Shown here: in pieces, positions 43,936-52,750 of the stretch
How the letters are laid out: every line of letters starts with the position of its first letter
Numbering within the stretch: position 1 is the stretch's first letter
NCBI RefSeq assembly: GCF_030818895.1
Contig: NZ_JAUTBA010000001.1
Coordinates: 4,960,001-5,024,000, forward strand
Length of the DNA stretch: 64,000 nucleotides
Direction of reading: 5' to 3'
Source of the DNA: Sphingobacterium zeae
GTDB lineage: Bacteria > Bacteroidota > Bacteroidia > Sphingobacteriales > Sphingobacteriaceae
Notes under the pieces: generated by a model
Database searches by the model: none
What the model saw: the letters and a program-made list of their open reading frames with translations, nothing else
What the model was told of the DNA's origin: nothing
Position numbers and translations under genes: made by a program

Positions 43936-45015
43936 TTATTTTGGCGCTTTAATCGCCAGATATATTGCTACCAAAAAGAAGGTAACATTTGGAATTAATA
44001 CGGCTATCAACGGTGGTAGTCCCCCTTTCAAAGAAAACATAGTTGCAAACTGTATAAAGACGATATACGTAAAACTTAACGCGATACCGATACCCAGACT
44101 CAATCCTATCCCCCCACGCACTTTCTTGGAGGATAGTGCCACACCCATCAAGGTCAGTACAAAAGCCGAAAATGGATACACATAACGCTTGTATTTCTCA
44201 AGCAATAAATCGTTCATGACGCCGGTACCACGGATCTCCTCTTTACGGATACGAATATTTAATTCGTGTGTATCCATAGCAGTAAACATATTATCACGCA
44301 CCTCAAAATCCGAAGGTTTCATATCTAAGGTAGTGTCTTTAACAGTACCTTTTTCCATGCGTTCATGCAATCCATTGATAATACGATTGGTATACCCTTC
44401 AATCTTCCACTTCGTGGCCACTGAGTCCCAAGTAATACGGTCAGCCATCATTTTTTCTTTAAGCGTATCCCCCTTAAAAATTTCAAGAACAAATCCGTAA
44501 CCTGTTTTGGTCGTATTATCAAAATTGTCTATATACACATAGCTGTCTTTGTCCAATTGCATGTGAGTAGAAACCCTCGAGTTATCCTTGGGTGGCTTTA
44601 CGTAGATATTTTCAAAATCAACCTTCATCTTATTAGTATTCGGAATGATAAAGATGTTGAATACCAAAGAAATAGCAAATATCAGGGTTGCAGCGATCAT
44701 GTAGGGACGAAGCAAGCGGTTGAAGCTATACCCGGCACTTAGAATCGGTACAATTTCAGTTTGATCCGCCATCTTCGATGTGAAGAAAATAACGGCAATG
44801 AAATTAATCAGCGGGCAAAGGAAGTTCAAATAAAAAGGAATAAACCCAGCATAGTACTCAAAAATAATCTTATCGAGTGGTGCATGATACTTCAAAAAAT
44901 CATCCAATCGTTCGGACACGTCGAAAACCACCATGACAACAGTAAATATGGCCATAGTGAATAAAAAAGTACTTAGATACTTTTTGATGATGTAACGATC
45001 GATTAACGACAGCAT
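43936..45015 (-). CDS. LptF/LptG-family LPS export permease
   Basis: A 359-residue YjgP/YjgQ permease. Four membrane helices at each end (N-terminal IDRYIIKKYLSTFLFTMAIFT and C-terminal YPFSAFVLTLMGVALSSKKVRGG) flank a periplasmic beta-jellyroll (about 130-270). With LptB it extracts LPS from the inner membrane and hands it to LptC/LptA. Typical segments are ILSAGYSFNRLLRPYM and IGIALSFTYIVFIQFA. It is probably LptG, but LptF is similar. It follows tgt by 25 nt, a common pairing in Bacteroidota. The LptA-like gene lies 17 kb away. Confidence 0.9.
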   Translation of the reverse strand: MLSLIDRYIIKKYLSTFLFTMAIFTVVMVVFDVSERLDDFLKYHAPLDKIIFEYYAGFIPFYLNFLCPLINFIAVIFFTSKMADQTEIVPILSAGYSFNRLLRPYMIAATLIFAISLVFNIFIIPNTNKMKVDFENIYVKPPKDNSRVSTHMQLDKDSYVYIDNFDNTTKTGYGFVLEIFKGDTLKEKMMADRITWDSVATKWKIEGYTNRIINGLHERMEKGTVKDTTLDMKPSDFEVRDNMFTAMDTHELNIRIRKEEIRGTGVMNDLLLEKYKRYVYPFSAFVLTLMGVALSSKKVRGGIGLSLGIGIALSFTYIVFIQFATMFSLKGGLPPLIAVLIPNVTFFLVAIYLAIKAPK

Positions 45016-45040
45016 TTTTTTAAACTTGAGCTATTTAGTT

Positions 45041-46171
45041 TTACAAACGTTGATCCAATATTTTCACCATTTTGTTTTTCCAATCGTAGAAAGTTCCATC
45101 AATGATTCGCTCCCTAGCCTGATTCACCAACCAAAGGTAAAAATGTAAATTATGTAAAGAAGCAATTTGTGCTCCCAAAATTTCTTGTGATTTAATTAAG
45201 TGCCGTAGATACGCTTTGGTATAAAATTGATCTGCGTGCAAGTCGCTTTCCGCTTCTATCGGCGAAAAGTCATCTTTCCACTTTTCATTTTTGATATTAA
45301 TAATACCGTTTTGCGTAAAAAGCATACCATTTCTAGCATTACGTGTTGGCATGACACAATCAAACATATCCACACCAAGCGCTATGTTTTCAAGAATATT
45401 AACCGGCGTTCCTACGCCCATTAAATAACGTGGCTTGTCATGTGGCAAGATGTCACAGACAACCTCGGTCATCGCGTACATTTCTTCCGCAGGTTCACCC
45501 ACCGACAGCCCACCAATTGCATTCCCATCACGATTAAATGAGGCAATAGTCTCTGCAGATTTCATCCTTAAATCTTTATAAACAGAACCTTGAACAATTG
45601 GAAACAAAGTTTGATCATAGCCATAAAGCGGATCTGTACTATCAAAACGATCTACACAACGCTTCAGCCAACGATGCGTCATATCCAAAGAACGACGTGC
45701 ATAATTATAATCACACGGATACGGTGTACACTCATCAAATGCCATAATGATATCCGCACCGATAATACGTTGCGTATCCATGACATTTTCTGGTGTAAAG
45801 AGATGCTTTGATCCATCAATATGAGAGCGAAAGGTAACCCCCTCTTCTTTAATCTTACGTACTTCAGTCAATGAATACACCTGATAACCACCCGAATCGG
45901 TCAAAATAGGACCATCCCAACCATTAAACTTGTGCAATCCACCCGCTTTATTCAATACATTCAATCCTGGTCTTAAATACAAATGATAGGTATTACCCAA
46001 AATAATCTGCGCTTCAATATCATTCTTCAATTCATGTTGATGAATTGCCTTCACTGTACCTGCCGTACCAACAGGCATAAAAATAGGTGTTTGAATGGGA
46101 CCGTGTGCAGTTTCGACAACACCTGCACGTGCTTTAGACAATTTATCTTGTGCTTGTAGCGTAAATTTCAT
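45041..46171 (-). CDS. tgt: tRNA-guanine transglycosylase without the usual zinc cysteines
   Basis: A 376-residue enzyme that exchanges guanine-34 for preQ1 in GUN-anticodon tRNAs, a step toward queuosine. Catalytic features are intact: LTDSGGYQVYSL, the Asp in IMAFDECTPYP, GGLSVGEP, and the nucleophile segment LGVDMFDCVMPTRNARNG. In most bacterial enzymes the C-terminal zinc site is CxCxxC followed by a His; here the matching stretch reads SDLHADQFYTKAYLRHL, with no cysteine, although the later HNL His is present. The loss of the metal site may be a lineage trait. It is 25 nt upstream of the lptG-like gene. Confidence 0.92.
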   Translation of the reverse strand: MKFTLQAQDKLSKARAGVVETAHGPIQTPIFMPVGTAGTVKAIHQHELKNDIEAQIILGNTYHLYLRPGLNVLNKAGGLHKFNGWDGPILTDSGGYQVYSLTEVRKIKEEGVTFRSHIDGSKHLFTPENVMDTQRIIGADIIMAFDECTPYPCDYNYARRSLDMTHRWLKRCVDRFDSTDPLYGYDQTLFPIVQGSVYKDLRMKSAETIASFNRDGNAIGGLSVGEPAEEMYAMTEVVCDILPHDKPRYLMGVGTPVNILENIALGVDMFDCVMPTRNARNGMLFTQNGIINIKNEKWKDDFSPIEAESDLHADQFYTKAYLRHLIKSQEILGAQIASLHNLHFYLWLVNQARERIIDGTFYDWKNKMVKILDQRL

Positions 46172-46433
46172 TAATATTTTTCCTCTGAGACTATTTCTGT
46201 TTTAAAAGATGATTTGCCAGAAAGATGGCGCTATAAGTATTTGCCTACAACTAATCACAAGTTCATTATCAATTGTTTATAGCTTTAAAAACTACGACAA
46301 CCTACCTTATACCCACCTAAATTCGGATTCATCCCTAGAATACGTTGCAAAAATACTATAAAAAGATTTGCAAACAGGCTGTTTCAAAAATAAATTATCA
46401 TTTTTCAGCTGTAAAAAAGTTGTGGAAAGCACT

Positions 46434-46441
46434 TATCTTTG
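46434..46441 (+). promoter_or_regulatory. -7 box directly before the glycosyltransferase gene
   Basis: TATCTTTG ends 6 nt before the ATG at 46448, which points to a nearly leaderless message and rules out upstream starts. Confidence 0.5.
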
Positions 46442-46447
46442 TGAGCT

Positions 46448-47590
46448 ATGCTTGACCTTCACGTATTTTTGGCCAATCTCCCCTATATTGCTTTCGGAGT
46501 ATTGGGCCTTTTTCTATGTATACAATTATACTACATCTTATTTGTATATAGTAAATTGAGCCGTTATCAAATTGAACCAGTACAAGAAGAAACGGAATTC
46601 CCGCCGCTATCCGTAATTATTTGTGCACACAATGAACAGGATAATATCGCCCAATTCCTCCCGGAGATAATGCATCAAGATTATCCTAATTTTGAAGTAA
46701 TCGTTGTCAATGATTTTTCGACAGACAATACGCCTTGGATATTACATGAATTCGAAGCAAAATATCCACATTTAAAAGTTGTCGATATCAAAGAACATAT
46801 CCGCTTAAAACATGGTAAAAAGTTTGCCGTAAGTATGGGTATCAAGGCTTCAAAACACCAGATACTGGTGTTTACTGATGCCGACTGTGCACCATCATCC
46901 AATCAATGGCTTAAAGAAGTCGCAGCCGCTTTCAGGCCTGAAACAGAAATTGTGCTCGGCTATTCCCCATATTTTAAGAAAAGAAGTTTATTAAATCTAT
47001 TGATTCGATTTGAAACCAGTCATACGGCCATGAGTTATTTCGCCTATGCCCTGAAGGGGGATGCTTATATGGGAGTCGGTCGGAATATGGCTTACAAAAA
47101 AGATCTTTTCTTTCGAAACAAAGGGTTTGCAGCCCACATGCATATTAAATCTGGCGATGATGATCTCTTTGTCAACCAAAATGCAAATCCGGTCAATGTC
47201 AACATCGTACTGTCGGCAGAATCCATTGTCTATTCGGAACCCAAAACGACTTGGAAAAGCTACTACAAACAAAAAGCAAGGCATTCAGGTGCATCTACTA
47301 TTTATAAAAAACGTCATCAACGCATGCTGGGGACCCAGCTGCTATCCGCATTCCTTTTTTACATATCGGTCATTGCGACCACAGTTGCTTTCCCAATGTA
47401 TTGGTATGTACCTTTGAGTGCCTACCTCATTCGGCTTATTGCACAATGGATAGTATTTAACAACATCTATAAAAAACTAGCAGTAAAGGAACTGATTTGG
47501 TGGTTGCCTTTGGTAGACTTCATCTACTATTTCTATATTTGCATCAATGGTATGTTCAGCCGAAAAAAGAAAAAAATAAGCTGGAAATAG
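46448..47590 (+). CDS. Membrane glycosyltransferase, family 2
   Basis: A 380-residue enzyme with an N-terminal membrane helix (about 8-33), a GT-A catalytic domain (about 50-240) and two or three C-terminal helices (about 295-370). The GT2 motifs are LSVIICAHNEQDNI, EVIVVNDFSTDNTPWIL, ILVFTDADCAP (the metal-binding DxD) and the acceptor region KSGDDDLFVN. A Q/RxxRW-like stretch, YYKQKARHSG, follows. It transfers a sugar from a nucleotide donor at the cytoplasmic face, perhaps to a lipid or a growing polymer; the acceptor is not known. rsmG follows at 22 nt. Confidence 0.88.
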   Translation: MLDLHVFLANLPYIAFGVLGLFLCIQLYYILFVYSKLSRYQIEPVQEETEFPPLSVIICAHNEQDNIAQFLPEIMHQDYPNFEVIVVNDFSTDNTPWILHEFEAKYPHLKVVDIKEHIRLKHGKKFAVSMGIKASKHQILVFTDADCAPSSNQWLKEVAAAFRPETEIVLGYSPYFKKRSLLNLLIRFETSHTAMSYFAYALKGDAYMGVGRNMAYKKDLFFRNKGFAAHMHIKSGDDDLFVNQNANPVNVNIVLSAESIVYSEPKTTWKSYYKQKARHSGASTIYKKRHQRMLGTQLLSAFLFYISVIATTVAFPMYWYVPLSAYLIRLIAQWIVFNNIYKKLAVKELIWWLPLVDFIYYFYICINGMFSRKKKKISWK

Positions 47591-47612
47591 TTCACATTTA
47601 AAACATCAAACT

Positions 47613-48248
47613 TTGAATCCAACAGTCGATATCATCTATAATTATTTTCCAAAACTGACTGATAGTCAAAAAGAGCAGTTTGCCAAACTAGCCGATTTAT
47701 ATACGTTTTGGAATAGCCAAATCAATGTCATCTCACGTAAAGATATTGATAGCCTCTACCTACATCATGTATTACACTCGTTGGGTATCGCAAAATTTGT
47801 CCAAGAGTTTACACCTGGAACACAAATTTTGGACGTGGGGACAGGAGGGGGCTTTCCGGGTATCCCAATGGCCATTATGTTTCCAGAAGTCAAATTCCAC
47901 TTGGTCGATTCGATTGGCAAAAAAATAAAAGTCGTACGTGAAGTTGCAGCCGGATTAGGGCTTAATAATGTCGAAGCAGACCATATCCGTGCCGAACAAC
48001 TGGACGACAAATATGATTTTGTGCTATCAAGAGCGGTAACAAGACTCGCAGAATTTACCCCTTGGATAAGAAACAAGTTTTCAAAAAAAGATAAAAACGG
48101 AATTCCCAACGGCATTCTTTATTTAAAAGGAGGTGATCTCACTGAAGAAATCAAAGAATCCAAACTTAAAGCAGAATTACATCCACTATCAGATTACTTT
48201 AAAGAAGATTTCTTCGACACAAAATATCTGGTATATATACCGATGTAG
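47613..48248 (+). CDS. rsmG: 16S rRNA guanine-527 N7-methyltransferase
   Basis: A 211-residue SAM-dependent methyltransferase that modifies G527 of 16S rRNA. The N-terminal segment SQINVISRKDIDSLYLHHVLHS is characteristic of RsmG (GidB). The SAM motif is ILDVGTGGGFPGIPMAI, followed by FHLVDSIGKKIKVVREVA and VLSRAVTRLAEF. The start appears to be TTG at 47613, since no ATG or GTG is available before the conserved N-terminus. It is 22 nt after the glycosyltransferase stop, so probably co-transcribed, and its stop touches the end of the convergent next gene. Confidence 0.93.
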   Translation: MNPTVDIIYNYFPKLTDSQKEQFAKLADLYTFWNSQINVISRKDIDSLYLHHVLHSLGIAKFVQEFTPGTQILDVGTGGGFPGIPMAIMFPEVKFHLVDSIGKKIKVVREVAAGLGLNNVEADHIRAEQLDDKYDFVLSRAVTRLAEFTPWIRNKFSKKDKNGIPNGILYLKGGDLTEEIKESKLKAELHPLSDYFKEDFFDTKYLVYIPM

Positions 48249-48839
48249 CTAAAGCTTGCCATTACCCATCGGAAACTGTAGCCGCCTATGGATAATGTCT
48301 ACAGAATCGAGGTAGTTCGTTAAACACTGATGGATATAAGCGATCTTCTCATAACGATCATTATCTCGAAGCCATTTTAAGGAGGGCTCATAGTATATCC
48401 TAAATTTGCGCAACGAATCTCCCGACAACTTACTATACTCCTGCGTCAGCGGATACCATTCTTCCCGGATCAGATCCTGATGGTATTCCTTTTCAAACTG
48501 ACGCTGGAGCTTCCTTGAATTTCGTCCCTTCCGGCTAAATTTATTGTAAAGCTTGTTTAAATTAACAGCAATCCCACCTCGATGGGGAAGTGTAACCATG
48601 TTTTTCGTATCGCCCCAAAAAAAGATGGATTTATATTCCTCTTTTTTTTCATCCCATTTATCCCCAGCAGATTTACGTTTGATCAAAACAGTATCCAATT
48701 GAAGCGTATCTCGTTTACTTCCTCTTTTCTCAATAGTATCCTGAGCATAAAAAACCATCGGATAGGCGAAAAGCCTCTCCCGATAAAATGAAAAATAGAC
48801 ACAAAAAAACAATAAAGATAGCAATGCGATCCGTACCAT
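48249..48839 (-). CDS. Conserved exported protein of unknown function
   Basis: A 196-residue protein with an N-terminal hydrophobic helix (about 3-19), which may be a signal peptide or anchor. The rest is strongly basic and helical. A distinctive stretch is AVNLNKLYNKFSRKGRNSRK (about 94-113), followed by a helix-rich segment RQFEKEYHQDLIREEWYPL. The C-terminal part (about 140-190) continues with YEPSLKWLRDNDRYEKIAYI. I recall similar proteins of unknown function in Bacteroidota but cannot name the family with certainty. Its stop codon abuts that of rsmG; the 88 bp upstream of it contain repeated TTTAAC/GTTAAA words and no gene. Confidence 0.7.
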   Translation of the reverse strand: MVRIALLSLLFFCVYFSFYRERLFAYPMVFYAQDTIEKRGSKRDTLQLDTVLIKRKSAGDKWDEKKEEYKSIFFWGDTKNMVTLPHRGGIAVNLNKLYNKFSRKGRNSRKLQRQFEKEYHQDLIREEWYPLTQEYSKLSGDSLRKFRIYYEPSLKWLRDNDRYEKIAYIHQCLTNYLDSVDIIHRRLQFPMGNGKL

Positions 48840-48927
48840 ATTTACAATTGATTAACTAAAAATAATCAATTAAAAATAAGGTTAAAAAACCTTTAACCGC
48901 CTTTTAACTATCTTTAACTAAAAAAAG

Positions 48928-49164
48928 TTAATGCCCTAACTCTTTTTTGATTTCTAGGCCGATGAGATTGATTTCCTCATCCATCCCGAACATAGGCAGT
49001 TCTGTCTCCGGATTCAATTTTAACCAGTTTGTATCGTTATCTTTAATAATCTTGACATATTCAGCGCCATCTTTAAAAATAACATAGGTATCCTCTTCCT
49101 CAGGGAAGACAGAATAAACTATATCTCCCAATTCAATATCAAAAGGTTCTTTCATTTCCATCAT
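48928..49164 (-). CDS. Small conserved acidic protein
   Basis: A 78-residue, strongly acidic soluble protein (IELGDIVYSVFPEEEDTYVIF near 10-30, then WLKLNPETELPMFGMDEEIN). Beta-strand spacing and the absence of a signal suggest a small cytosolic fold. A TAACTTTG box at 49184-49191 supports real transcription, with a leader of about 15 nt to the ATG at 49164; the second or fourth Met are alternative starts. Function unknown. It faces away from dprA with 200 bp between. Confidence 0.7.
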   Translation of the reverse strand: MMEMKEPFDIELGDIVYSVFPEEEDTYVIFKDGAEYVKIIKDNDTNWLKLNPETELPMFGMDEEINLIGLEIKKELGH

Positions 49165-49367
49165 TAAAATATCATTAGTCGAACAAAGTTACCAATTCCT
49201 CTTCTCTCTTTCCAAAATAGACCGATATTTCCTACTATATTATTCCTGACCCCTACCTCTCTTATCGATATTGCTTAATTGGAACAAAACATACATGAGA
49301 TACAAGCAATTCTAACAAAAAGTATAGCAGCTATTTATATTTTTCTTATCTTTAAACAAACCCAATT

Positions 49368-50486
49368 ATGAAACTGATTTACCCCATAGCTTTGACGCAA
49401 ATCAAGGGCATTGGCCCTAGAACGGCGCGTAATATTATTGACCAAGGTCATAGTCTAGCAGATGTGTTCACGTATTCAAAACGAGAATTGATGCAGCTTC
49501 TTGGGGTACGGGAGTCAATCGCTGAAGCAATATACAACAAAAGTTATATGCCCGCCTGCGAAAAAGAACTCGCTTTTATCGAAAAACACCAGATACAAGC
49601 CTTGTGGCTGGAAGACGAAAATTACCCAGACAGGCTTCGCCAATGTGAAGATGCTCCGCTTGTTGTCTATTATAAGGGAAACCAGCCGCTAAACAGTTCG
49701 AAGATCATTAGTATTGTTGGTACTAGGCATGCAACCCACTATGGACAGAAAATATGCGAAGATCTGCTGGACGCCATGAATGGATCCAAAGACACCTTGA
49801 TCGTTAGCGGTCTTGCCTATGGTATAGATGCATTGGCACATCGCAATGCATTAAAAAACAATCTACCTACCATTGCCGTATTAGGACATGGACTCGATCG
49901 AATTTATCCAGCATCTCATCGAGAGCTTGCTGCAAAAATGTTAGACCATGGCGGCTTACTGACAGAATTTACATCCAATACCTTACCCGAACGCGGTAAC
50001 TTCCCTATGCGCAATCGAATTATAGCAGGAATCGCCGATGTCACCATCGTCGTGGAGGCAGCCATTAAAGGCGGTGCTTTGATCACTGCAGAGCTGGCCA
50101 ACAGCTACAACCGTGATGTATGTGCTTTTCCAGGCTCCATTTATGAAAAAAGCTCCGAAGGCACCAACTACCTCATCAAAACCAACCGTGCACATATGAT
50201 TCGAGGACTTCAGGATCTTGAATACCTCATGAATTGGGAAATCACCAAAAAAACTGCGGAGCCACAGCTTAGCCTCCCATTAACACTGACAAAAGATCAG
50301 CAACTCCTCTTTACACTCATTCAACAAAAGGGACAACTCGAATTAGATGAATTGATTGAACTCACAAAATGGCCGCAAAGCAAATTGGCATTAATCTTAC
50401 TGGAACTCGAAATGCAATCATTCATTCATGCCCTGCCTGGCAAAAGATATAAAACCGTTGGAATGGTAGAAGCTCAAAAAAACTGA
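49368..50486 (+). CDS. dprA: DNA-processing protein DprA
   Basis: A 372-residue DprA/Smf protein that binds incoming single-stranded DNA during natural transformation and loads RecA. A helix-hairpin-helix segment (LTQIKGIGPRTARNIIDQG) opens the protein. The Rossmann-like core (about 80-290) has ISIVGTRHATHYGQ, IVSGLAYGIDALAHR, VLGHGLDRIYPASH, FPMRNRIIAGIADVTIVVEA and KGGALITAELA. A winged-helix domain (about 310-365) ends it. It is monocistronic. Its presence is consistent with competence, but the gene is widespread also in bacteria not known to be competent. Confidence 0.95.
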   Translation: MKLIYPIALTQIKGIGPRTARNIIDQGHSLADVFTYSKRELMQLLGVRESIAEAIYNKSYMPACEKELAFIEKHQIQALWLEDENYPDRLRQCEDAPLVVYYKGNQPLNSSKIISIVGTRHATHYGQKICEDLLDAMNGSKDTLIVSGLAYGIDALAHRNALKNNLPTIAVLGHGLDRIYPASHRELAAKMLDHGGLLTEFTSNTLPERGNFPMRNRIIAGIADVTIVVEAAIKGGALITAELANSYNRDVCAFPGSIYEKSSEGTNYLIKTNRAHMIRGLQDLEYLMNWEITKKTAEPQLSLPLTLTKDQQLLFTLIQQKGQLELDELIELTKWPQSKLALILLELEMQSFIHALPGKRYKTVGMVEAQKN

Positions 50487-50598
50487 TACACTTTACCCAA
50501 AAATCCAAAGGCCGTTGCTATTATCGCACATATCAAAGTAAGAAGCACGACATGTTACTTCCAATATTCATAAACTAAACCAACAAAACAAACAATTA

Positions 50599-52104
50599 AT
50601 GAACGAAAACAACACAAAAAGTATCTGGAAAGTCATCGGCGCATCCTCTATGGGCACACTTATCGAATGGTATGACTTTTTTATCTTTGGGAGCCTATCG
50701 ATCGTAATTTCTACCAAATTCTTCCCCGCAGAAAATCCAACAGCTGCTTTCCTTTCCACATTAGCCACATTTGCGGCTGGATTTGTCGTTCGCCCATTTG
50801 GTGCCCTATTTTTTGGCCGACTCGGTGATATCATCGGTCGAAAATATACGTTTATGGTTACCTTAATGCTTATGGGCGGAGCAACATTTCTTATAGGCTG
50901 CATTCCAAGCTATGAAAGCATCGGATTTTGGGCTCCCCTGCTCGTTTTGATCCTTCGCCTGTTACAAGGTCTTGCCCTCGGTGGAGAATATGGCGGTGCA
51001 GCCACCTACGTGGCCGAGCATGCGCCTATTGGGCAGCGAGGATACTGGACCTCCTGGATACAGACAACAGCGACATTTGGCCTCTTTATATCACTAGTCG
51101 TCATCCTACTCACCAAAAGCCTGCTCACCGAATCACAATTTGACATCTGGGGATGGCGGGTTCCTTTCTTACTCTCCTTAGTTATGGTATATGTCTCCTA
51201 CCTCATTCGTAAAAAAATGAAGGAGTCACCCGAATTTAGCAAAGCTAAAGCAGAAGGTAAAACAAGTACAAATCCTTTAAAAGAAAGTTTCGGCAACCGA
51301 TACAACCTCAAATTTGTGCTGCTCGCACTATTTGGTGCCGCCATGGGACAAGGTGTTGTTTGGTACACCGGACAGTTCTATTCCATGAGTTTCATGAAAA
51401 CAGTGATGCACCTCCAATCGGATCAGGCAGATACCATTCTTGGGATAGCCCTACTTTTAGGGACACCATTTTTTGTCGTGTTTGGATGGCTCAGTGACAA
51501 AATTGGACGAAAGTGGATTATGCTCGGCGGTATGCTACTCGCGGTATTGACCTATCGCCCAATTTATGAATCGATGTACCAACTTTCCAATGCAGCGCAC
51601 AAAGTCAAACTGAATGAAACAGTCGAAAGTCCGACGGTTAAAGAAAAAACAGAAATAAAATCAGTTGTCAAAACACAATATGACGACGGAACCGAAATCA
51701 CTCGTACTAAAACAATACACCAATCGGGCAAACTAAAAGGCCAGCAAACAGTCACAACAACTGTTCATATTGCCAACTGGAACTACATATGCCTCATTCT
51801 CCTCATCTTTATTCAGGTGATTTATATTACCATGGTATACGGTCCCATTGCAGCCTTTCTCGTCGAACTGTTCCCGGTAAAGATCCGCTACACGTCCATG
51901 TCTTTGCCTTACCATGTTGGAAACGGAATATTCGGTGGACTCCTACCCGCCGTATCCACTTACCTAACGACCAATGCCGAAGTAGCTCAGACACCACAAT
52001 TTTATCTTGCGGGCCTATGGTATCCGATTATTATCGCAATTGTATGTTTTATCATCGGCAGTATTTATATCAATAACAAATCAACGCCCACTAATCATGA
52101 ATAA
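50599..52104 (+). CDS. MFS transporter, metabolite:H+ symporter family
   Basis: A 501-residue inner-membrane transporter of the MHS group (ProP/ShiA-like). The opening GTLIEWYDFFIFGSLSIVI is the family hallmark, and the loop 2-3 motif appears as GRLGDIIGRKYTF. Around 12 helices are predicted. Unusually, the loop between helices near residues 330-395 is long, about 60 polar residues (VESPTVKEKTEIKSVVKTQ and after), where relatives have only a short turn. Substrate unknown; the family moves organic acids, betaines and similar compounds with protons. A small membrane-protein gene overlaps its 3' end by 8 nt but is frameshifted. Confidence 0.88.
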   Translation: MNENNTKSIWKVIGASSMGTLIEWYDFFIFGSLSIVISTKFFPAENPTAAFLSTLATFAAGFVVRPFGALFFGRLGDIIGRKYTFMVTLMLMGGATFLIGCIPSYESIGFWAPLLVLILRLLQGLALGGEYGGAATYVAEHAPIGQRGYWTSWIQTTATFGLFISLVVILLTKSLLTESQFDIWGWRVPFLLSLVMVYVSYLIRKKMKESPEFSKAKAEGKTSTNPLKESFGNRYNLKFVLLALFGAAMGQGVVWYTGQFYSMSFMKTVMHLQSDQADTILGIALLLGTPFFVVFGWLSDKIGRKWIMLGGMLLAVLTYRPIYESMYQLSNAAHKVKLNETVESPTVKEKTEIKSVVKTQYDDGTEITRTKTIHQSGKLKGQQTVTTTVHIANWNYICLILLIFIQVIYITMVYGPIAAFLVELFPVKIRYTSMSLPYHVGNGIFGGLLPAVSTYLTTNAEVAQTPQFYLAGLWYPIIIAIVCFIIGSIYINNKSTPTNHE

Positions 52105-52325
52105 TATCAAAAAATTACTTGGCATACTCTGGATTACTTTAGCGCTTTTCACCGCTTATTTTTTCCGTTTTTGAACTGGCATTGCCAAAAATCTCCACCG
52201 GCCACCAGGAAGATGTAGTATTTGGAATCATTATCCTATTTATCTTAACACCGATTATCTCCATTGGACTTGGCCTATTTGGGTATTATTCGCTATTGGG
52301 AGAATATGATCAAAACAAAATGTAA
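52097..52325 (+). pseudogene. Small transporter-associated membrane protein, frameshifted
   Basis: From the ATG at 52097 (overlapping the transporter stop) the frame reads MNNIKKLLGILWITLALFTA and ends after 25 residues. If one T is removed from the six-T run at 52159-52164, the frame continues AYFSVFELALPKISTGHQ, then FGIIILFILTPIISIGLGLF and ends LLGEYDQNKM at 52325, giving a 75-residue protein with two helices. This resembles the short proteins that follow such transporters in Bacteroidota (DUF6814-type, from memory). The extra T may be a real mutation or a sequencing error in a homopolymer. Confidence 0.85.
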
Positions 52326-52419
52326 GTGTTTTTCACCACTTCAAAATAAATTATCAGCATGATAATCAATCGCATAAGATAAAATAGCATTTTTTCTTTC
52401 CTAAAACTGTTTTTTTTTC

Positions 52420-52427
52420 TACTTTTG
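52420..52427 (+). promoter_or_regulatory. -7 box of the SRP RNA gene
   Basis: TACTTTTG matches TAnnTTTG and ends 4 nt before the first G of the RNA at 52432, the expected distance to a transcription start. Confidence 0.65.
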
Positions 52428-52431
52428 TGAC

Positions 52432-52533
52432 GGGTAAGTCTTCTACGACCAGCTCCCATTGACTCCCCCAGGTTGGGAACAAAGCAAGGGTATTTGGTTG
52501 AGCGGTGCGATAGAAGTAGCTTACCCTTTTTTT
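52432..52533 (+). ncRNA. ffs: Signal recognition particle RNA, small bacterial type
   Basis: The transcript starts with GGGTAAG (52432-52438) and ends with the complementary CTTACCC (52520-52526), forming the closing stem of a hairpin of about 95 nt. A T-run at 52527-52533 ends it. Between them lies a conserved SRP domain IV core: CCCCCAGGTTGGGAACAAAG followed by CAAGGG, with the GGAA-type apical loop and the asymmetric AGCA side that bind Ffh. The 3' side, GGTTGAGCGGTGCGATAGAAG, fits Bacteroidota SRP RNAs. It directs membrane and secreted proteins to the translocon. An overlapping minus-strand frame is rejected. Confidence 0.85.
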
Positions 52534-52721
52534 GTGCCCTAATTTTTGGCTGACCTGCCACTTCAAAATTAATTTCAATCTAATAATCAGCTCAATGTCT
52601 TATATAGCCCAATGGTGGCCCATAGTCCCATTATGAATAGAAGGCCTGTTAGACAAGGCGTTTTCATCGCGTGGCCTACACATTCAACATAATTATAATT
52701 GTATATAAACTCAAATTTATA

Positions 52722-52729
52722 TAAGTTTG
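52722..52729 (+). promoter_or_regulatory. -7 box of accD
   Basis: TAAGTTTG lies 21 nt before the accD ATG at 52751. The stretch from 52534 to 52721 shows no other gene. Confidence 0.5.
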
Positions 52730-52750
52730 TAATCGAATAAGAACTATCGT

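Noticed and set aside
49340-49352. -7-like box TTATCTTTA before dprA
   Set aside because: It ends in A instead of G (TATCTTTA) and so is a weaker match; not listed as a promoter.
52310-52578. Minus-strand frames of 70-83 codons over the SRP RNA
   Set aside because: They read through the RNA hairpin and its T-run; the basic, repeat-poor product resembles no protein.
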